Assembly: GCA_017645305.1 (NCBI GenBank)
Contig: JAGCPD010000008.1
Span: 1-46,276, forward strand
Direction of reading: 5' to 3'
Length of the DNA stretch: 46,276 bases
DNA from: Bacteroidaceae bacterium
Lineage (GTDB): Bacteria; Bacteroidota; Bacteroidia; Bacteroidales; Bacteroidaceae
Shown piece after piece: positions 1 to 8,900 of this stretch. The notes beneath the pieces were generated by a model, which searched no databases, was not told where the DNA came from, and saw only the letters and a program-made list of their open reading frames with translations. A program made the position numbers and the translations under genes. Numbering within the stretch: the first letter of the stretch is position 1; each line of letters begins with the position of its first letter.

Positions 1-148
1 ACCTGACTTCGTAGGTCATACGGTAGCCGTTCACAACGGAAATAAGTTTATTCCTGTTTATGTTACTGAGAATATGGTTGGACATAAGTTGGGTGAGTTC
101 GCACCTACCCGTAAGTTCGGTGGCCATGCTGGTAACAAGAAGAAGTAA
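1..148 (+). CDS. rpsS: 30S ribosomal protein S19, C-terminal part
   Basis: The window opens inside this gene. Reading from base 2 gives 48 residues ending in TAA at 146-148. The segment contains [17 protein letters not shown] and [11 protein letters not shown] followed by a lysine-rich tail, which is the conserved C-terminal half of S19. S19 sits in the head of the 30S subunit next to S13. It precedes rplV by 39 bases, the usual S10-operon order. The start lies outside the window. Confidence 0.96.
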   Translation, partial: PDFVGHTVAVHNGNKFIPVYVTENMVGHKLGEFAPTRKFGGHAGNKKK

Positions 149-187
149 GCAGGCAAAAGTTTGTTCAATATTAGAGTACATAATATA

Positions 188-583
188 ATGGGAAAAAGAA
201 AGAAATTAGCTGCTGACGCTAGAAAAGAAGCACGCAAGGCCCAGAGTTTTGCAAAGCTCAACAATGTGCCTTCTTCTCCCCGCAAGATGAGATACGTGGT
301 TGATTTGGTACGCGGCATGGAGGTTAACAGGGCGCTTGGCACACTGAAGTTCTGTGTAAAGGCTGCAAGTGCAGATGTAGAGAAGGTTCTGCGTTCTGCC
401 ATTGCCAACTGGGAACAGAAGAATGAGCGCAAGGCAGAGGATGGTGAACTTTTCATCACGAAAATCTATGTGAATGAGGGTGCTACTCTTAAGCGCATGA
501 GACCAGCCCCTCAGGGTCGTGGTTACAGAATCCGCAAGCGTTCAAATCACGTGACTTTGTTCGTCGACACTAAGAAAGATTAA
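188..583 (+). CDS. rplV: 50S ribosomal protein L22
   Basis: L22 binds 23S rRNA and lines the peptide exit tunnel. The product has 131 residues and begins [19 protein letters not shown], as in other Bacteroidales L22 proteins. The conserved block [20 protein letters not shown] follows, and the C-terminal beta-hairpin [20 protein letters not shown] is intact. An in-frame ATG at 161 would add nine residues (MFNIRVHNI) that are not part of the family, so 188 is the likelier start. It lies between rpsS and rpsC in the S10 operon. Confidence 0.96.
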   Translation: MGKRKKLAADARKEARKAQSFAKLNNVPSSPRKMRYVVDLVRGMEVNRALGTLKFCVKAASADVEKVLRSAIANWEQKNERKAEDGELFITKIYVNEGATLKRMRPAPQGRGYRIRKRSNHVTLFVDTKKD

Positions 584-593
584 AAGTAAAAGT

Positions 594-1325
594 ATGGGAC
601 AGAAAGTAAATCCAATAAGCAACCGTTTGGGAATTATTCGCGGTTGGGATTCTAATTGGTATGGTGGCAAGAACTTCGGTGACTCTATCCTTGAGGACAG
701 CAAGATCCGCAAGTATCTGAATGCTCGTCTGGGTGACGCCAGCATTTCCAGAATTGTCATTGAGCGTACACTGAAGATGGTAACCATTACCGTTTGTACC
801 GCTCGCCCAGGTCTGATTATCGGAAAGGGTGGCGAAAAAGTAGATGGCCTGAAGGAAGAGCTGAAGAAGTTGACCGACAAGGATATTCAGATTAATATCT
901 TTGAGGTAAAGAAGCCTGAGTTGGATGCTGTTATCGTAGCAAACAACATTGCACGCCAGGTTGAGGGTAAGATTTCGTACCGCAGGGCTATCAAGATGGC
1001 TGTTGCTAACTCGATGCGCGCCGGTGCCGAGGGTATTAAAATCCAGATTTGCGGCCGTCTGAACGGTGCAGAAATGGCTCGTAGCGAGATGTTCAAGGAG
1101 GGTCGTACCCCCCTGCACACACTCCGTGCCGACATTGACTTCTGCCAGGCAGAGGCTCTGACTAAGGTTGGTATCCTGGGTATCAAGGTGTGGATTTGCC
1201 GTGGTGAGGTTTATGGCAAGAAGGACCTTGCTCCTAACTTCGCTCAGCAGAAGGAGAGTAGAAGCAACTTCGGTGGTAACGGTGGAAAGAATTTCCGTCG
1301 TAAGAAGAATAACAATAATCGCTAA
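594..1325 (+). CDS. rpsC: 30S ribosomal protein S3
   Basis: S3 forms part of the mRNA entry site on the 30S subunit. The 243-residue product starts [14 protein letters not shown]. The KH-type RNA-binding motif is seen as [19 protein letters not shown] around residues 66-84, and the C-terminal S3 domain includes [12 protein letters not shown]. The last 25 or so residues form a low-complexity tail rich in Gly, Asn, Arg and Lys, longer than in E. coli S3 and common in this phylum. It begins 10 bases after rplV. Confidence 0.97.
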   Translation: MGQKVNPISNRLGIIRGWDSNWYGGKNFGDSILEDSKIRKYLNARLGDASISRIVIERTLKMVTITVCTARPGLIIGKGGEKVDGLKEELKKLTDKDIQINIFEVKKPELDAVIVANNIARQVEGKISYRRAIKMAVANSMRAGAEGIKIQICGRLNGAEMARSEMFKEGRTPLHTLRADIDFCQAEALTKVGILGIKVWICRGEVYGKKDLAPNFAQQKESRSNFGGNGGKNFRRKKNNNNR

Positions 1326-1339
1326 ACAATCAGATTATC

Positions 1340-1765
1340 ATGTTACAACCAAAAAGAACAAAATATAGAAGACCGCAAAAGAACGGTTGCAAAGGCAACG
1401 CAATGCGCGGCAATCAGCTGGCCTTCGGCTCCTTTGGTATCAAGTCATTGGATACCCATTGGATTACAGCCCGCCAGATTGAGGCAGCTCGTGTGGCTAT
1501 GACTCGTTACATGCAGCGTGAAGGTCAGAGTTGGATCCGTATCTTCCCTGACAAGCCAATCACAAAGAAGCCTGCTGACGTACGTATGGGTAAGGGTAAG
1601 GGAGATCCCGTAGGATATGTGTTCCCCATCACCCCTGGCCGTATTATATTTGAGATTGAGGGTGTTTCTTATGAGATTGCCAAGGAGGCTTTGCGTCTGG
1701 CTGCTCAGAAGTTGCCCGTAACAACGAAGTTTATTGTAAGACGTGATTACGACAAAAACGCATAA
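1340..1765 (+). CDS. rplP: 50S ribosomal protein L16
   Basis: L16 helps form the A-site region of the 50S subunit. The product has 141 residues, a normal length. It begins [15 protein letters not shown] and contains the L16 signature [19 protein letters not shown]. The gene starts 14 bases after rpsC and is followed within 2 bases by rpmC, consistent with co-translation in the S10 operon. Confidence 0.97.
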   Translation: MLQPKRTKYRRPQKNGCKGNAMRGNQLAFGSFGIKSLDTHWITARQIEAARVAMTRYMQREGQSWIRIFPDKPITKKPADVRMGKGKGDPVGYVFPITPGRIIFEIEGVSYEIAKEALRLAAQKLPVTTKFIVRRDYDKNA

Positions 1766-1767
1766 TT

Positions 1768-1962
1768 ATGAAGTACGCTGAAATTAAGGATATGAGCGCT
1801 GCTGACTTGGCAGAGCGCATCGAGGCAGAGAAGGCTAACTATCAGCAGATGAAGCTGAACCATGCAGTATCTCCTCTGGAGAACAATTCTAAGATTAAGG
1901 CTGCACGTCGTGATATCGCTCGTCTTATGACTGCACTTCGCCAAAGAGAACTTAACAAATAA
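1768..1962 (+). CDS. rpmC: 50S ribosomal protein L29
   Basis: L29 lies at the peptide exit and contributes to docking of trigger factor and SRP on the ribosome. The 64-residue product is two helices, with the family motif IKAARRDIARLMTALRQRE in the second. The length is normal. It starts 2 bases after the rplP stop codon, and the spacing to rpsQ is also minimal, so it is translated as part of the S10-operon message. Confidence 0.95.
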   Translation: MKYAEIKDMSAADLAERIEAEKANYQQMKLNHAVSPLENNSKIKAARRDIARLMTALRQRELNK

Positions 1963-1977
1963 TAAATGGTCTTGAAC

Positions 1978-2235
1978 ATGGAAGCAAGAAATTTAAGAAA
2001 GACTAGAATGGGTGTCGTAGTAAGCGAAAAGATGGATAAGACCATTGTTGTAGCTGCTAAGTTCAAAGAGAAGCACCCCATTTATGGTAAGTTCGTTAAC
2101 AAGACGAAGAAATACCATGCTCACGACGAGCAGAACGACTGTCACAAGGGTGACACCGTATTGATTATGGAGACCCGTCCTCTGAGCAAGACTAAGAGAT
2201 GGAGAGTAGTAGAAATCGTAGAAAGAGCTAAGTAA
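1978..2235 (+). CDS. rpsQ: 30S ribosomal protein S17
   Basis: S17 is a primary 16S rRNA binder with an OB fold. The 85-residue product starts [20 protein letters not shown] and carries [19 protein letters not shown] and the C-terminal [19 protein letters not shown]. An ATG at 1966 is in frame, but it would add the unrelated MVLN. The start at 1978 matches Bacteroidales homologues. This is the last gene of the S10 operon proper. Confidence 0.95.
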   Translation: MEARNLRKTRMGVVVSEKMDKTIVVAAKFKEKHPIYGKFVNKTKKYHAHDEQNDCHKGDTVLIMETRPLSKTKRWRVVEIVERAK

Positions 2236-2237
2236 TT

Positions 2238-2603
2238 ATGATACAGGCAGAATCTAGATTAGTTGTTGCAGACAATAGCGGTGCTAAGGAATGTGCATGT
2301 ATTCGCGTTCTGGGTGGTACTCGCCGTCGCTATGCGTCTGTAGGTGATGTGATTGTTGTCGCTGTGAAGAGCGTAATCCCTTCAAGCGAAATTAAGAAAG
2401 GTGCAGTATCTAAGGCCCTGATTGTACGTACTAAGAAGGAAGTCCGTCGTGCTGACGGCTCCTACATTCGTTTTGATGATAACGCCTGCGTTCTTCTGAA
2501 CAATGCCGGCGAATTGCGCGGTAGTCGTATTTTCGGTCCTGTAGCTCGTGAGTTGCGTGCCGTCAACATGAAGGTAGTGTCACTCGCACCTGAGGTTCTT
2601 TAA
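2238..2603 (+). CDS. rplN: 50S ribosomal protein L14
   Basis: L14 binds 23S rRNA at the subunit interface. The product has 121 residues, a normal length. It begins [21 protein letters not shown] and contains [15 protein letters not shown] and [11 protein letters not shown], all highly conserved L14 blocks. It opens the spc part of the cluster. The start lies 2 bases after the rpsQ stop, so the S10 and spc groups are joined here without a visible promoter between them. Confidence 0.97.
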   Translation: MIQAESRLVVADNSGAKECACIRVLGGTRRRYASVGDVIVVAVKSVIPSSEIKKGAVSKALIVRTKKEVRRADGSYIRFDDNACVLLNNAGELRGSRIFGPVARELRAVNMKVVSLAPEVL

Positions 2604-2626
2604 TCAAAATAAGAAGAGTTTAAGTA

Positions 2627-2905
2627 ATGAATACGTTACACATTAAGAAAGGCGATACAGTTTACGTAAATTCTGGCAACAACAAGGGTCAGACAGGTAA
2701 AGTGTTGAAGGTTCTCGTGAAGGAGAAACGCGCCATTGTTGAGGGTGTTAATAAGGTGAAGAAGAGCCAGAAGCCCAGTGCCAAACACCCTCAGGGTGGA
2801 ATTGTTGAGATGGAGGCTCCCATTCAAGTTTCAAAGCTGAATCCCATCGTGGACGGCAAAATCGTCCGCTCTAATGGTAAGGCCAGAAAGGTAACTGTTA
2901 AATAA
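2627..2905 (+). CDS. rplX: 50S ribosomal protein L24
   Basis: L24 is an assembly-initiator protein that binds the 5' end of 23S rRNA. The KOW motif is seen near the N-terminus as [20 protein letters not shown]. The product has 92 residues, somewhat shorter than the roughly 100-residue length I expect. The loss is in the C-terminal part, after KLNPIVDGK. The reading frame is clean, so this looks like natural variation and not a frameshift. Confidence 0.93.
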   Translation: MNTLHIKKGDTVYVNSGNNKGQTGKVLKVLVKEKRAIVEGVNKVKKSQKPSAKHPQGGIVEMEAPIQVSKLNPIVDGKIVRSNGKARKVTVK

Positions 2906-2911
2906 AGGAGA
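2905..2911 (+). promoter_or_regulatory. Shine-Dalgarno-like site before rplE
   Basis: AAGGAGA at 2905-2911 sits 8 bases before the rplE ATG at 2920. Purine-rich ribosome-binding sites are uncommon in Bacteroidetes, so it is recorded. The site overlaps the stop codon of rplX. Confidence 0.6.
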
Positions 2912-2919
2912 TCTAAACA

Positions 2920-3477
2920 ATGGCAAATACAGCAAGCCTTAAGAAAGAATATGCAGAGCGCATCGCTCCTGCATTGATGAAGCAATTCAATTATTCTTCT
3001 TCTATGCAGATCCCCGTACTGAAGAAGATTGTTATTAATCAGGGTCTCGGTATGGCAACTGCCGACAAGAAGATTATTGATGTTGCTATAAACGAAATTT
3101 CTGCCATTACCGGTCAGAAGGCAGTAGCTACCATTTCCAAGAAGGACGTGGCTAACTTCAAGCTTCGTAAGAAGATGCCTATCGGCGTAATGGTAACTTT
3201 GCGTCGTGAGAGAATGTACGAGTTCCTGGAGAAACTGGTTCGCGTGGCTCTGCCCCGTATCCGTGACTTCAAGGGTATTGAGAGTAAGCTTGACGGACGT
3301 GGCAACTATACACTGGGTATTCAGGAGCAGATTATCTTCCCTGAAATCAACATCGATACAATCGACCGCATCCTGGGTATGAATATCACTTTCGTTACCA
3401 CAGCTAAGACTGACGAAGAGGGTTATGCCCTGCTCAAAGAGTTCGGTCTTCCTTTTAAGAACGCTAAAAACGACTAA
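2920..3477 (+). CDS. rplE: 50S ribosomal protein L5
   Basis: L5 binds 5S rRNA and contacts the P-site tRNA elbow and S13. The 185-residue product contains the family blocks [34 protein letters not shown] and [28 protein letters not shown] follows in the C-terminal half. Length and order (after rplX, before rpsN) are canonical for the spc operon. A good Shine-Dalgarno-like sequence precedes it. Confidence 0.97.
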   Translation: MANTASLKKEYAERIAPALMKQFNYSSSMQIPVLKKIVINQGLGMATADKKIIDVAINEISAITGQKAVATISKKDVANFKLRKKMPIGVMVTLRRERMYEFLEKLVRVALPRIRDFKGIESKLDGRGNYTLGIQEQIIFPEINIDTIDRILGMNITFVTTAKTDEEGYALLKEFGLPFKNAKND

Positions 3478-3482
3478 ACGAT

Positions 3483-3782
3483 ATGGCAAAAGAATCAATG
3501 AAAGCTCGCGAGATTAAGAGAGCTAAACTCGTGGCTAAATATGCAGAAAAGCGAGCAGCGTTGAAGAAGATTGTAAAAACAGGCGATCCTGTTGAGGCAT
3601 TTGAGGCTGCACAGAAGCTGCAGGCTATTCCCAGAAATGCCAACCCCATTCGTCTTCACAACCGTTGCAAGATAACTGGTCGTCCAAAGGGTTATATCCG
3701 TCTGTTCGGTCTCTCACGTATTCAGTTCCGTGAGATGGCTTCAGCCGGTCTGATTCCCGGCGTGAAGAAAGCAAGCTGGTAA
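3483..3782 (+). CDS. rpsN: 30S ribosomal protein S14, zinc-free form
   Basis: S14 sits in the 30S head. The product has 99 residues, the long version of the family. The usual zinc CxxC pairs are absent: the conserved region reads [22 protein letters not shown] with a single cysteine. This is therefore the zinc-independent type. The C-terminus [18 protein letters not shown] is typical. It starts 5 bases after rplE. Confidence 0.96.
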   Translation: MAKESMKAREIKRAKLVAKYAEKRAALKKIVKTGDPVEAFEAAQKLQAIPRNANPIRLHNRCKITGRPKGYIRLFGLSRIQFREMASAGLIPGVKKASW

Positions 3783-3800
3783 ATACTTTTTTTAATATTG

Positions 3801-3815
3801 TCGGGAGCGCCCCGA
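3801..3815 (+). other. Small GC-rich hairpin in the rpsN-rpsH spacer
   Basis: TCGGG at 3801-3805 can pair with CCCGA at 3811-3815 around a 5-base loop, inside an otherwise AT-rich 54-base spacer. A T-run precedes the stem instead of following it, so it is not a standard terminator on this strand. It could be a translational control element for rpsH. No function is shown by the sequence alone. Confidence 0.35.
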
Positions 3816-3836
3816 TTAATTAAATCTAATTATAAA

Positions 3837-4232
3837 ATGACAGATCCAATTGCAGATTATTTGACGAGATTGCGCAATGCAATCCAGGCTAAACACAGAG
3901 TTGTTGAAGTGCCTGCGTCGAATTTGAAGAAGGAAATCACAAAGATTCTCTTCGAGAAGGGTTATATCCTGAACTACAAGTTCGTGGATGACGGCCCTCA
4001 GGGTTCAATTAAGATTGCCTTGAAGTATGACGCCGCAAACAAGGTGAATGCTATCAAGAAGCTAATCAGAGTATCCACTCCTGGTATGCGTAAATACACA
4101 GGTTATAAGGATATGCCGAGAGTTATTAACGGTTTGGGTATTGCAATTATATCCACTTCCAAGGGTGTTATGACGAACAAGGAGGCTTCCGACTTGAAGA
4201 TTGGCGGCGAGGTTCTTTGCTACGTATATTAA
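3837..4232 (+). CDS. rpsH: 30S ribosomal protein S8
   Basis: S8 is a primary 16S rRNA binder and, in E. coli, the translational repressor of the spc operon. The product has 131 residues from MTDPIADYLTRLRNAIQ. The signature SKGVMTNKEAS and the end GGEVLCYVY are intact. An upstream in-frame start at 3798 would add a non-homologous extension across the spacer, so 3837 was chosen. The 54-base gap before it is long for this cluster and holds a small hairpin. Confidence 0.96.
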   Translation: MTDPIADYLTRLRNAIQAKHRVVEVPASNLKKEITKILFEKGYILNYKFVDDGPQGSIKIALKYDAANKVNAIKKLIRVSTPGMRKYTGYKDMPRVINGLGIAIISTSKGVMTNKEASDLKIGGEVLCYVY

Positions 4233-4237
4233 TGTTT

Positions 4238-4244
4238 AGGAGGA
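4238..4244 (+). promoter_or_regulatory. Strong Shine-Dalgarno site before rplF
   Basis: AGGAGGA at 4238-4244 is a near-perfect anti-16S match, 7 bases before the rplF ATG at 4252. Most neighbouring genes in this cluster have nothing comparable. Confidence 0.65.
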
Positions 4245-4251
4245 TAAGTTT

Positions 4252-4824
4252 ATGTCTAGAATAGGTAAATTGCCCATTAACATTCCCGCCGGTGTTACCT
4301 TGAAGGTAGGCGAGGGTAATGTTGTTACCGTAAAAGGTCCAAAAGGCGAAATGACCCAGACTGTTGATCCTTCTATCAAGATTAACATTTCTGACGCCGA
4401 GGTTACTTTCGAGATTGATGAGAAAAACGATACCGTAGAAACAAAGCAGAAGCAGGCTTTCCATGGTTTGTATCGCTCTTTGATTAACAACATGGTTGTT
4501 GGTGTTTCTGAAGGCTACAAAAAGCAGATGGAGTTGGTAGGTGTAGGTTATCGCGTAAGCAATCAGGGCAACCTGCTTGAATTCGCACTGGGTTACACTC
4601 ATCCCATCCTGATTCAGCTGCCTTCTGAGATTAAGGTTGAGACTAAGTCTGAGAGAAACCAGAATCCTCTTATCATTCTGGAGTCTTGCGACAAACAATT
4701 GTTAGGCCAGGTTTGTGCTAAAATTCGTTCTTTCCGTAAGCCTGAACCTTATAAAGGTAAAGGTATTCTGTTCGTTGGTGAGCAGATTCGTAGAAAGTCT
4801 GGTAAGTCTGCCGGTGCTAAGTAA
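4252..4824 (+). CDS. rplF: 50S ribosomal protein L6
   Basis: L6 binds near the sarcin-ricin loop at the factor-binding site. The product has 190 residues, with two L6 repeats. It begins MSRIGKLPINIPAGV, has HGLYRSLINNMVVGVSEGY in the middle, and ends KPEPYKGKGILFVGEQIRRK followed by a basic tail. Length and order (after rpsH, before rplR) are canonical. Confidence 0.97.
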   Translation: MSRIGKLPINIPAGVTLKVGEGNVVTVKGPKGEMTQTVDPSIKINISDAEVTFEIDEKNDTVETKQKQAFHGLYRSLINNMVVGVSEGYKKQMELVGVGYRVSNQGNLLEFALGYTHPILIQLPSEIKVETKSERNQNPLIILESCDKQLLGQVCAKIRSFRKPEPYKGKGILFVGEQIRRKSGKSAGAK

Positions 4825-4842
4825 CATTAAAACTGTAAGATC

Positions 4843-5184
4843 ATGACAAGTAAATTAGAAAGACGAATTAAGATTAAGTACAGAGTACGTAATAAGATTT
4901 CTGGTACTGCTGAGCGTCCTCGCATGTCAGTTTTCAGAAGCAATAAGCAGATATACGTACAGATTATCAACGATTTGACTGGTACTACTCTGGTGTCAGC
5001 ATCTTCACTCGGCATGAAGGCTTGTCCTAAGAAGGAGCAGGCTGCCAAGGTTGGAGAATTGGCAGCAAAGAAGGCTCTGGAGGCAGGTATTACCTCTGTA
5101 GTCTTTGATCGTAACGGATATCTGTATCATGGTAGAGTTAAGGAAGTAGCTGATGCTGCTCGTAACGGTGGACTTAAATTCTAA
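4843..5184 (+). CDS. rplR: 50S ribosomal protein L18
   Basis: L18 carries 5S rRNA onto the 50S subunit together with L5. The product has 113 residues. The motifs [20 protein letters not shown] and [16 protein letters not shown] are conserved, as is the C-terminus [20 protein letters not shown]. The stop codon is immediately followed by the first possible start of rpsE. Confidence 0.96.
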   Translation: MTSKLERRIKIKYRVRNKISGTAERPRMSVFRSNKQIYVQIINDLTGTTLVSASSLGMKACPKKEQAAKVGELAAKKALEAGITSVVFDRNGYLYHGRVKEVADAARNGGLKF

Positions 5185-5190
5185 ATGATT

Positions 5191-5703
5191 ATGGCAATTA
5201 ATAAAGTTAAGATAAGTAGCGAGATCGAATTGAAGGACAGATTGGTTGCTATCAATCGTGTAACCAAGGTCACCAAGGGTGGTCGTACCTTCACCTTCTC
5301 TGCCATCGTTGTTGTTGGTAATGAGAACGGTATTATCGGTTGGGGACTTGGTAAGGCCGGTGAAGTAACCGCAGCCATAGCCAAGGGTGTTGAGTCTGCC
5401 AAAAAGAATTTGGTTCAGGTTCCTGTTATTAACGGTACAGTTCCCCACGAGGCAACAGCCAAGTTTGGCGGTGCCGAAGTGCTGATTATGCCCGCTTCTC
5501 ATGGTACGGGTGTTGTGGCTGGTGGTGCTATGCGTGCCGTTCTTGACAGTGTTGGCGTAACTGACTGTCTGGCCAAGTCAAAGGGTTCTTCTAACCCCCA
5601 CAACCTGGTAAAGGCTACCATTGCCGCTCTTTGTGAGATGCGTGATGCAAGAACAGTTGCTGCTAACCGTGGCGTAAGTATTGAAAAAGTATTTAGAGGA
5701 TAA
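5191..5703 (+). CDS. rpsE: 30S ribosomal protein S5
   Basis: S5 shapes the mRNA channel and affects decoding fidelity. The double-stranded RNA-binding-like N-terminal domain is seen as [20 protein letters not shown]. The GHMP-like C-terminal half includes [17 protein letters not shown] and [16 protein letters not shown]. The 170-residue version from ATG 5191 (MAINKVKI) resembles homologues best. An in-frame ATG at 5185 directly abuts the rplR stop and would add only Met-Ile. Confidence 0.96.
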   Translation: MAINKVKISSEIELKDRLVAINRVTKVTKGGRTFTFSAIVVVGNENGIIGWGLGKAGEVTAAIAKGVESAKKNLVQVPVINGTVPHEATAKFGGAEVLIMPASHGTGVVAGGAMRAVLDSVGVTDCLAKSKGSSNPHNLVKATIAALCEMRDARTVAANRGVSIEKVFRG

Positions 5704-5709
5704 GGAGGA
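5703..5709 (+). promoter_or_regulatory. Strong Shine-Dalgarno site before rpmD
   Basis: AGGAGGA at 5703-5709 lies 7 bases upstream of the rpmD ATG at 5717 and overlaps the rpsE stop codon. It supports the 5717 start over an in-frame start at 5681 inside rpsE. Confidence 0.65.
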
Positions 5710-5716
5710 TATAATT

Positions 5717-5893
5717 ATGGCAACTATAAAGGTAAAGCAAATTAGAAGCAGAATTCATGCTCCTCGTAACCAGAAGGCCACTCTTGACACGCTTGGTTTG
5801 AGGAAACTGAATCAGGTTGTTGAGGTTGAGGATACTCCTTCTACCCGTGGTCTTATCAATACTGTTCATCACTTGGTAAAGGTGATTGACTAA
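5717..5893 (+). CDS. rpmD: 50S ribosomal protein L30
   Basis: L30 is a small 23S rRNA-binding protein. The product has 58 residues: MATIKVKQIRSRIHAPRNQ, then LDTLGLRKLNQVVEVEDTPS, ending in HHLVKVID. This is a full-length L30. The reading frame is open further upstream into rpsE, but the conserved N-terminus and the preceding AGGAGGA fix the start at 5717. Confidence 0.95.
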   Translation: MATIKVKQIRSRIHAPRNQKATLDTLGLRKLNQVVEVEDTPSTRGLINTVHHLVKVID

Positions 5894-5924
5894 TTTAAAA
5901 TCAACATTTAATTCGATTTAAGTT

Positions 5925-6371
5925 ATGAAATTAAATAATTTGAAACCCGCTGCCGGTGCTACTCATAGCCGTAGAAGATTAGGTCGCGGACCTGGTTCTG
6001 GTCTGGGTGGTACTTCTACACGTGGTCACAAGGGAGCCAAGGCGCGTTCTGGTTATAAGAGAAAGATCGGATTCGAGGGCGGTCAGATGCCCCTGCAGCG
6101 TCGTCTGCCTAAGTTCGGATTTAAAAATATCAATCGCGTAGAATATCAGCCTGTAAACCTCTCTACTATTCAGGCTTTGGCCGAGAAGAATAATCTTACC
6201 AAGATTGGCATTGAAGAGCTGGTTGCTGCCGGCTTGGTAAATGCAAAGGGATTGGTTAAGATTTTAGGCAACGGTACTTTAACCGCAAAGGTTGAGGTTG
6301 TTGCAAACGCTTTCTCGAAGACAGCAGAGGCCGCTATTCAGGCCGTTGGTGGAACCGCTACTAAATTGTAA
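5925..6371 (+). CDS. rplO: 50S ribosomal protein L15
   Basis: L15 is a late-assembly 50S protein. The product has 148 residues. It shows the glycine/arginine-rich N-terminus GRGPGSGLGGTSTRGHKGAKAR, the block GFEGGQMPLQRRLPKFGF, and a C-terminal L18e-like fold ending around GNGTLTAKVEVVANAFSKTA. secY starts 5 bases downstream, the normal spc order. Confidence 0.97.
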   Translation: MKLNNLKPAAGATHSRRRLGRGPGSGLGGTSTRGHKGAKARSGYKRKIGFEGGQMPLQRRLPKFGFKNINRVEYQPVNLSTIQALAEKNNLTKIGIEELVAAGLVNAKGLVKILGNGTLTAKVEVVANAFSKTAEAAIQAVGGTATKL

Positions 6372-6376
6372 TTCTG

Positions 6377-7723
6377 ATGAAGAAGTTTATAGAGACTCTC
6401 AAGAACATATGGCGTGTTGAGGATTTGAGAACCCGAATCCTCATCACTCTTGCTTTTGCTGCAATGTACCGTTTTGGTTCATTTGTGGTGTTGCCAGGCA
6501 TCAATCCTGATGCTTTGACAGCACTGCGTGAGCAGACCAATACAGGACTTATGTCTTTGTTGAATATGTTCTCCGGAGGAGCTTTCTCCAATGCTTCCAT
6601 TTTTGCATTGGGAATCATGCCATACATCTCTGCTTCAATTGTTATCCAATTGTTCGCTTTCGTTGTACCTTATTTCCAGAAGTTACAGCGTGAGGGCGAG
6701 AGTGGGCGCAGAAAGATGAATCAGTACACACGTTACCTGACTATCATCATTCTGATTTTCCAGGCTCCTTCATATCTTATCAACTTGCGTATGCAGGCTG
6801 CCGGTGCCTTGAATCCTTCTTTGGACTGGACATTGTTTATCCTGTCAAGTACCATCATTCTTGCAGCTGGTAGCATGTTTATCCTTTGGATTGGTGAGCG
6901 TATTACCGACAAGGGTATTGGCAACGGTGTTTCCCTGATCATTATGTTGGGTATTATTGCCCGCTTACCACAGGCATTCATTCAGGAGGTTGTCTCTCGT
7001 TTCTCGAATGTAAGCGGAGGTGGCCTTGTTATGGGTATTATTGAAATGATGCTCTTGTTTGTGGTAATCCTGGCTGCTATCATGTTGGTTCAGGGTACAC
7101 GTAAGGTTCCCGTACAGTATGCTAAGCGTATGTATGCAGGTCAGCAGGTTGGTGGTGTCCGTCAGTATATACCCCTTAAGGTATTTGCTGCTAACGTAAT
7201 GCCAATCATCTTTGCACAGGCTATCATGTTCATTCCTATTACACTGGTCGGTCTTTTGTCTGGCGGTGAGAGTGCATCTCCTGTCCTGATGGCATTGTCT
7301 GACCACACAAGCTGGGCTTATAACCTGATTTTTGCATTGCTGATTATTGCCTTTACATATTTCTATACGGCTATTACGCTGAATCCTACTCAGATGGCAG
7401 AGGATATGAGACGTAACAACGGTTTCATTCCCGGTGTACGCTCCGGTAGCGATACAGCAAAATACATTGATAGAATTATGGACCGCATAACACTGCCTGG
7501 TTCTCTGTTCCTGGCAGCTATTGCATGTATGCCCGCGTTTGCAGGTTTGTTGAATGTTAAGCCTGAGTTCGCTCAGTTCTTTGGAGGTACATCTCTCTTG
7601 ATTTTGGTTGGTGTGGTATTGGATACACTCCAGCAGATTGAGAGCCATTTGTTGATGAGACATTATGATGGTCTTCTGAGTTCTGGTAGAATTCATGGAC
7701 GTTCTGGTATCTCTGCCCATTAA
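6377..7723 (+). CDS. secY: Preprotein translocase channel subunit SecY
   Basis: SecY is the membrane channel for Sec-dependent export. The 448-residue product is full length, with about ten hydrophobic helices. The N-terminal motif RTRILITLAFAAMYRFGSFV and GINPDALTAL are present. ALGIMPYISASIVIQL and the helix-5 segment WIGERITDKGIGNGVSLII follow. The cytoplasmic loop near the C-terminus contains PEDMRR-like AEDMRRNNGFIPGVRSG. It will serve all the exported proteins in this window. Confidence 0.98.
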   Translation: MKKFIETLKNIWRVEDLRTRILITLAFAAMYRFGSFVVLPGINPDALTALREQTNTGLMSLLNMFSGGAFSNASIFALGIMPYISASIVIQLFAFVVPYFQKLQREGESGRRKMNQYTRYLTIIILIFQAPSYLINLRMQAAGALNPSLDWTLFILSSTIILAAGSMFILWIGERITDKGIGNGVSLIIMLGIIARLPQAFIQEVVSRFSNVSGGGLVMGIIEMMLLFVVILAAIMLVQGTRKVPVQYAKRMYAGQQVGGVRQYIPLKVFAANVMPIIFAQAIMFIPITLVGLLSGGESASPVLMALSDHTSWAYNLIFALLIIAFTYFYTAITLNPTQMAEDMRRNNGFIPGVRSGSDTAKYIDRIMDRITLPGSLFLAAIACMPAFAGLLNVKPEFAQFFGGTSLLILVGVVLDTLQQIESHLLMRHYDGLLSSGRIHGRSGISAH

Positions 7724-7731
7724 GATTATAA

Positions 7732-8523
7732 ATGATCTTTCTAAAGACAGAGGATGAGATAGAATTGATGCGTGCTGCCAACCAGCTGGTTGGTGATACA
7801 TTGGCAGAAATCGCAAAGATGATAAAGCCGGGTGTTACTACCGCACAGCTGAGCAGCGTTGCAGAAGAGTATATTCGTGATCACGGAGCAGTGCCTACCT
7901 TCTTGGGTTTTCCGAATCCTTACGGCGGGCCGTTTCCTGCAGCAATCTGCACATCGGTGAACGATGTGGTTGTGCACGGAGTTCCAAACGACACTCCCCT
8001 GGAGGAGGGTGACATTGTTTCTGTTGATTGCGGGACTTTATTGAACGGATTTAATGGTGATTCATGTTACACATTCTGTGTAGGTGAAGTGTCAGATGAG
8101 GTAAAAGCCTTGCTGCAGACAACCAAAGAATCGTTGTATAAAGGAATAGAGACAGCATTACCCGGTAAGCGTATCGGAGATATAGGTGCTGCGGTACAAG
8201 AACACTGCACAAAGGCAGGATATGGAATTGTAAGGGAGTTTATTGGACACGGAATTGGAAAGGAGATGCATGAAGACCCTCAGGTTCCCAACTATGGAAG
8301 AAGGGGGAACGGCCCGATGATAAAAAACGGCCTGTGCATAGCCATTGAGCCAATGATTACCATGGGTAACCCTGCGGTATATATGATGCCGGATAAGTGG
8401 ACAATAAAAACTCGTGACGGTAAAGTCGCAGCTCATTTCGAGCATACCATTGCAATCCATAACGGGAAGTTTGATATTTTATCATCATTCGAAAAAATAG
8501 AAAGAGAATTGAATAAGAATTGA
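7732..8523 (+). CDS. map: Type I methionine aminopeptidase
   Basis: This enzyme removes the initiator methionine from nascent proteins. The 263-residue product has the pita-bread fold residues of the family. They are VVHGVPN (His), DIVSVDCG and [11 protein letters not shown] (two metal-binding Asp), [18 protein letters not shown] (His), AIEPMIT (Glu) and HFEHTIAI (Glu). No N-terminal extension is present. It starts 8 bases after secY and its stop overlaps an alternative TTG start of infA. Confidence 0.97.
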   Translation: MIFLKTEDEIELMRAANQLVGDTLAEIAKMIKPGVTTAQLSSVAEEYIRDHGAVPTFLGFPNPYGGPFPAAICTSVNDVVVHGVPNDTPLEEGDIVSVDCGTLLNGFNGDSCYTFCVGEVSDEVKALLQTTKESLYKGIETALPGKRIGDIGAAVQEHCTKAGYGIVREFIGHGIGKEMHEDPQVPNYGRRGNGPMIKNGLCIAIEPMITMGNPAVYMMPDKWTIKTRDGKVAAHFEHTIAIHNGKFDILSSFEKIERELNKN

Positions 8524-8525
8524 AT

Positions 8526-8744
8526 ATGGCGAAGCAGGCTGTTATAGAACAAGATGGTGTAATTGTAGAATCACTCTCCAATGCAATGTTCCGCGTTGAG
8601 TTGGAGATAGGTCAGAAAATAATCTGTAATATCTCAGGCAAGATGAGAATGCATTACATCAAGATACTACCTGGAGATAAGGTTAAGGTTGAAATGTCAC
8701 CCTATGACCTGACAAAGGGCCGCATTGTATTTAGATATAAATAA
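8526..8744 (+). CDS. infA: Translation initiation factor IF-1
   Basis: IF-1 binds the 30S A site during initiation. The 72-residue product from ATG 8526 ([20 protein letters not shown]) is a single S1/OB domain with [20 protein letters not shown] and the end [17 protein letters not shown] six bases upstream is in frame but not needed. Position between map and rpmJ is standard. Confidence 0.97.
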   Translation: MAKQAVIEQDGVIVESLSNAMFRVELEIGQKIICNISGKMRMHYIKILPGDKVKVEMSPYDLTKGRIVFRYK

Positions 8745-8753
8745 AACATCAAT

Positions 8754-8870
8754 ATGAAAACAAGAGCTTCTTTAAAGAAACGTACCCCGGAATGCAAGAT
8801 TGTTCGTCGCAAGGGTCGTTTGTATGTTATTAACAAGAAAAACCCCAAGTACAAGATGCGTCAGGGTTAA
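8754..8870 (+). CDS. rpmJ: 50S ribosomal protein L36
   Basis: This 38-residue protein stabilises 23S rRNA near the GTPase centre. It reads [20 protein letters not shown] and continues through [18 protein letters not shown] to a TAA. Only one cysteine remains of the zinc ribbon, so it is the zinc-free (C-minus) form, like S14 and S4 here. It starts 9 bases after infA. Confidence 0.96.
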   Translation: MKTRASLKKRTPECKIVRRKGRLYVINKKNPKYKMRQG

Positions 8871-8900
8871 TCATTATTGCAAAAGAAAAAGTTATAGTAT

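Noticed and set aside
570..1118. Long open frames on the opposite strand of ribosomal protein genes (also 2824-3498, 6965-7816, 42809-43504)
   Set aside because: They are shadows of well-identified genes. They have no recognisable motifs and arise from codon bias on the coding strand.
2627..2905. rplX as a truncated pseudogene
   Set aside because: The KOW domain and frame are intact and the downstream gene is spaced normally. The short C-terminus looks like natural variation.
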